Below, piece after piece: positions 13,870 to 14,847 of a DNA stretch of 14,847 nt (within the stretch, counting starts at the first letter, position 1; the number at the start of each line of letters is the position of its first letter). This DNA is from an uncultured Clostridia bacterium. GTDB taxonomy: Bacteria > Bacillota > Clostridia > TANB77 > CAG-508. The notes under the pieces were generated by a model that saw only the letters and a program-made list of their open reading frames with translations, was not told the DNA's origin and did no database searches. The stretch is taken from NCBI GenBank assembly GCA_944386315.1, contig CALXAS010000016.1:1-14847 (forward strand), given 5' to 3'. A program made the translations under genes and the position numbers.

Positions 13870-14766
13870 ATGATTTTCAAGGATTATTATAAAATATTAG
13901 GATTAGAAAATAATAAAGTAAATATAGAGGAAATAAAGATAGCTTTTCGCGAGCAAGCAAAAAAATATCATCCTGATGTGAATACCGATAGTAGTGCAGA
14001 AGAGAGGTTTAAGGATATTAATGAAGCTTATCGTATATTAACAAACACAACTGAAAAACGAAAATACGACAGAATCTGGTATTCTCATGTAGGAAGAAAA
14101 AGAGAAAAAGAAGAGAGAAAAAATAATACACAGAGGAACGATTTTATAGGAATCTTATTTGGACATGCGAGCGATAAGAAAGAGGGAGAAATCCGTAATA
14201 AAAAAAGAAAAACACCTTCCAAAGGAGAAAATATAGAAACAGAAATGGATGTCTCCATTGAAGAAGCGTATTATGGCATGCAAAAAAAGGTGTCGTTAAG
14301 AGCTGTAGATGGTAAAATGAAAACATTTGGAGTAAAAGTACCAGCAGGAATTCGTAATGGTGAAAAAATACGATTAATTGGACAAGGAAAAGCCGGAGAA
14401 AATGGCGGAAAAAACGGGGATTTACTCATAAAAATACATATACAAGATAATGCAAAATTCAAACTAAAAGGATATGACATTTATACAGATGTATTATTAA
14501 CACCATGGGAAGCAGCATTAGGCACAAAAGTAACAGTAACATCTATAGAAGACGAAGCAAGTGTCTATTTGCCACAAGGAATAGGAAGTGGAGAAAAAGT
14601 AAAAATCCCAGGAAAGGGCTATAAAGATGGAAAAGGTGGAAGAGGAGATTTAGTAGCAGAAGTAAAAATTGTAGTACCAAAACAAATGGGAGAAGAAGAA
14701 AAAGCATTATATGAAAAATTAAAAGAAGTATCAAAATTTGAACCAAGAACAAAAATGTTGACATAA
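13870..14766 (+). CDS. DnaJ-type co-chaperone, CbpA-like (no zinc finger)
   Basis: 298-residue J-domain protein. The J domain (residues 1-66) opens DYYKILGLE and has KKYHPDVNTD with the HPD motif at 34-36, which stimulates DnaK ATPase. A charged linker (about 75-118) replaces the Gly/Phe stretch, and there are no CXXCXGXG zinc repeats, so it is a type II / CbpA-like rather than a true DnaJ. The C-terminal substrate-binding domains follow, with VKVPAGIRNGEKIRLIGQGK (about 156-175), GDLLIKIHI, and LPQGIGSGEKVKIPGKGYK with GGRGDLVAEVKI. GGGAGG lies seven bases before ATG 13870. It has its own promoter and stands alone in this window. The client is unknown. Confidence 0.93.
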   Translation: MIFKDYYKILGLENNKVNIEEIKIAFREQAKKYHPDVNTDSSAEERFKDINEAYRILTNTTEKRKYDRIWYSHVGRKREKEERKNNTQRNDFIGILFGHASDKKEGEIRNKKRKTPSKGENIETEMDVSIEEAYYGMQKKVSLRAVDGKMKTFGVKVPAGIRNGEKIRLIGQGKAGENGGKNGDLLIKIHIQDNAKFKLKGYDIYTDVLLTPWEAALGTKVTVTSIEDEASVYLPQGIGSGEKVKIPGKGYKDGKGGRGDLVAEVKIVVPKQMGEEEKALYEKLKEVSKFEPRTKMLT

Positions 14767-14847
14767 ATACAAGAATTTTTTCGTTAGTTTAAAACTGTTG
14801 AGTAAGTAAGACTAAAAAATGATTAAAAAACTTAACGACATGAAGTT

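Overview
The window comes from a low-GC, endospore-forming member of the Firmicutes, most likely a Clostridia lineage. The evidence is A/T-ending codons throughout, a sleB-ypeB spore germination pair, a clostridial-style alpha/beta small acid-soluble spore protein, and strong AGGAGG-type ribosome binding sites. I cannot name a genus.

Layout. Positions 1-75 hold a tRNA-Arg(TCT) on the minus strand with its promoter. Next are a CmpB-type membrane protein (plus strand), a bidirectional terminator, and a minus-strand pair of a MGDG-synthase/UgtP-like glycosyltransferase and a YhbY RNA-binding protein. Positions 2540-4990 hold a sporulation block: sleB, ypeB and a 58-residue SASP gene. Two of these have matching sigma-G-like promoter candidates. 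Positions 5026-10321 form an accessory surface-protein locus. It contains an XRE regulator beside a strong plus-strand promoter with paired 16-bp repeats, a prepilin-leader protein with an FGE/C-type-lectin-like C-terminus, a degraded stretch with 33-bp phased repeats, an AAA/DUF4143 ATPase, and a prepilin-leader protein with GLUG repeats. Three related promoter/inverted-repeat cassettes sit between these genes. Positions 10370-12862 carry murF-ddl (peptidoglycan precursor synthesis). Positions 13015-13706 carry a HEPN-MNT pair on the minus strand, and 13870-14766 a DnaJ/CbpA-like co-chaperone.

Most striking observation. The three larger genes of the accessory locus are interrupted by four frameshifts, two of them in the ATPase. 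All four have the same form: an in-frame CGG codon followed by A, where skipping the C and reading GGA (Gly) restores a full-length, family-typical protein. I scanned the intact genes for in-frame CGG and found none; CGGA occurs there only out of frame. This suggests a natural +1 recoding or quadruplet-decoding event at CGGA giving glycine, possibly linked to CGG being an unassigned or starved codon. The main alternatives are decaying genes or systematic sequence error.

Second, the three cassettes each pair the Shine-Dalgarno sequence with an upstream CCTC(C) arm. One base pair of the stem differs as three different Watson-Crick pairs between copies, which points to a selected structure.
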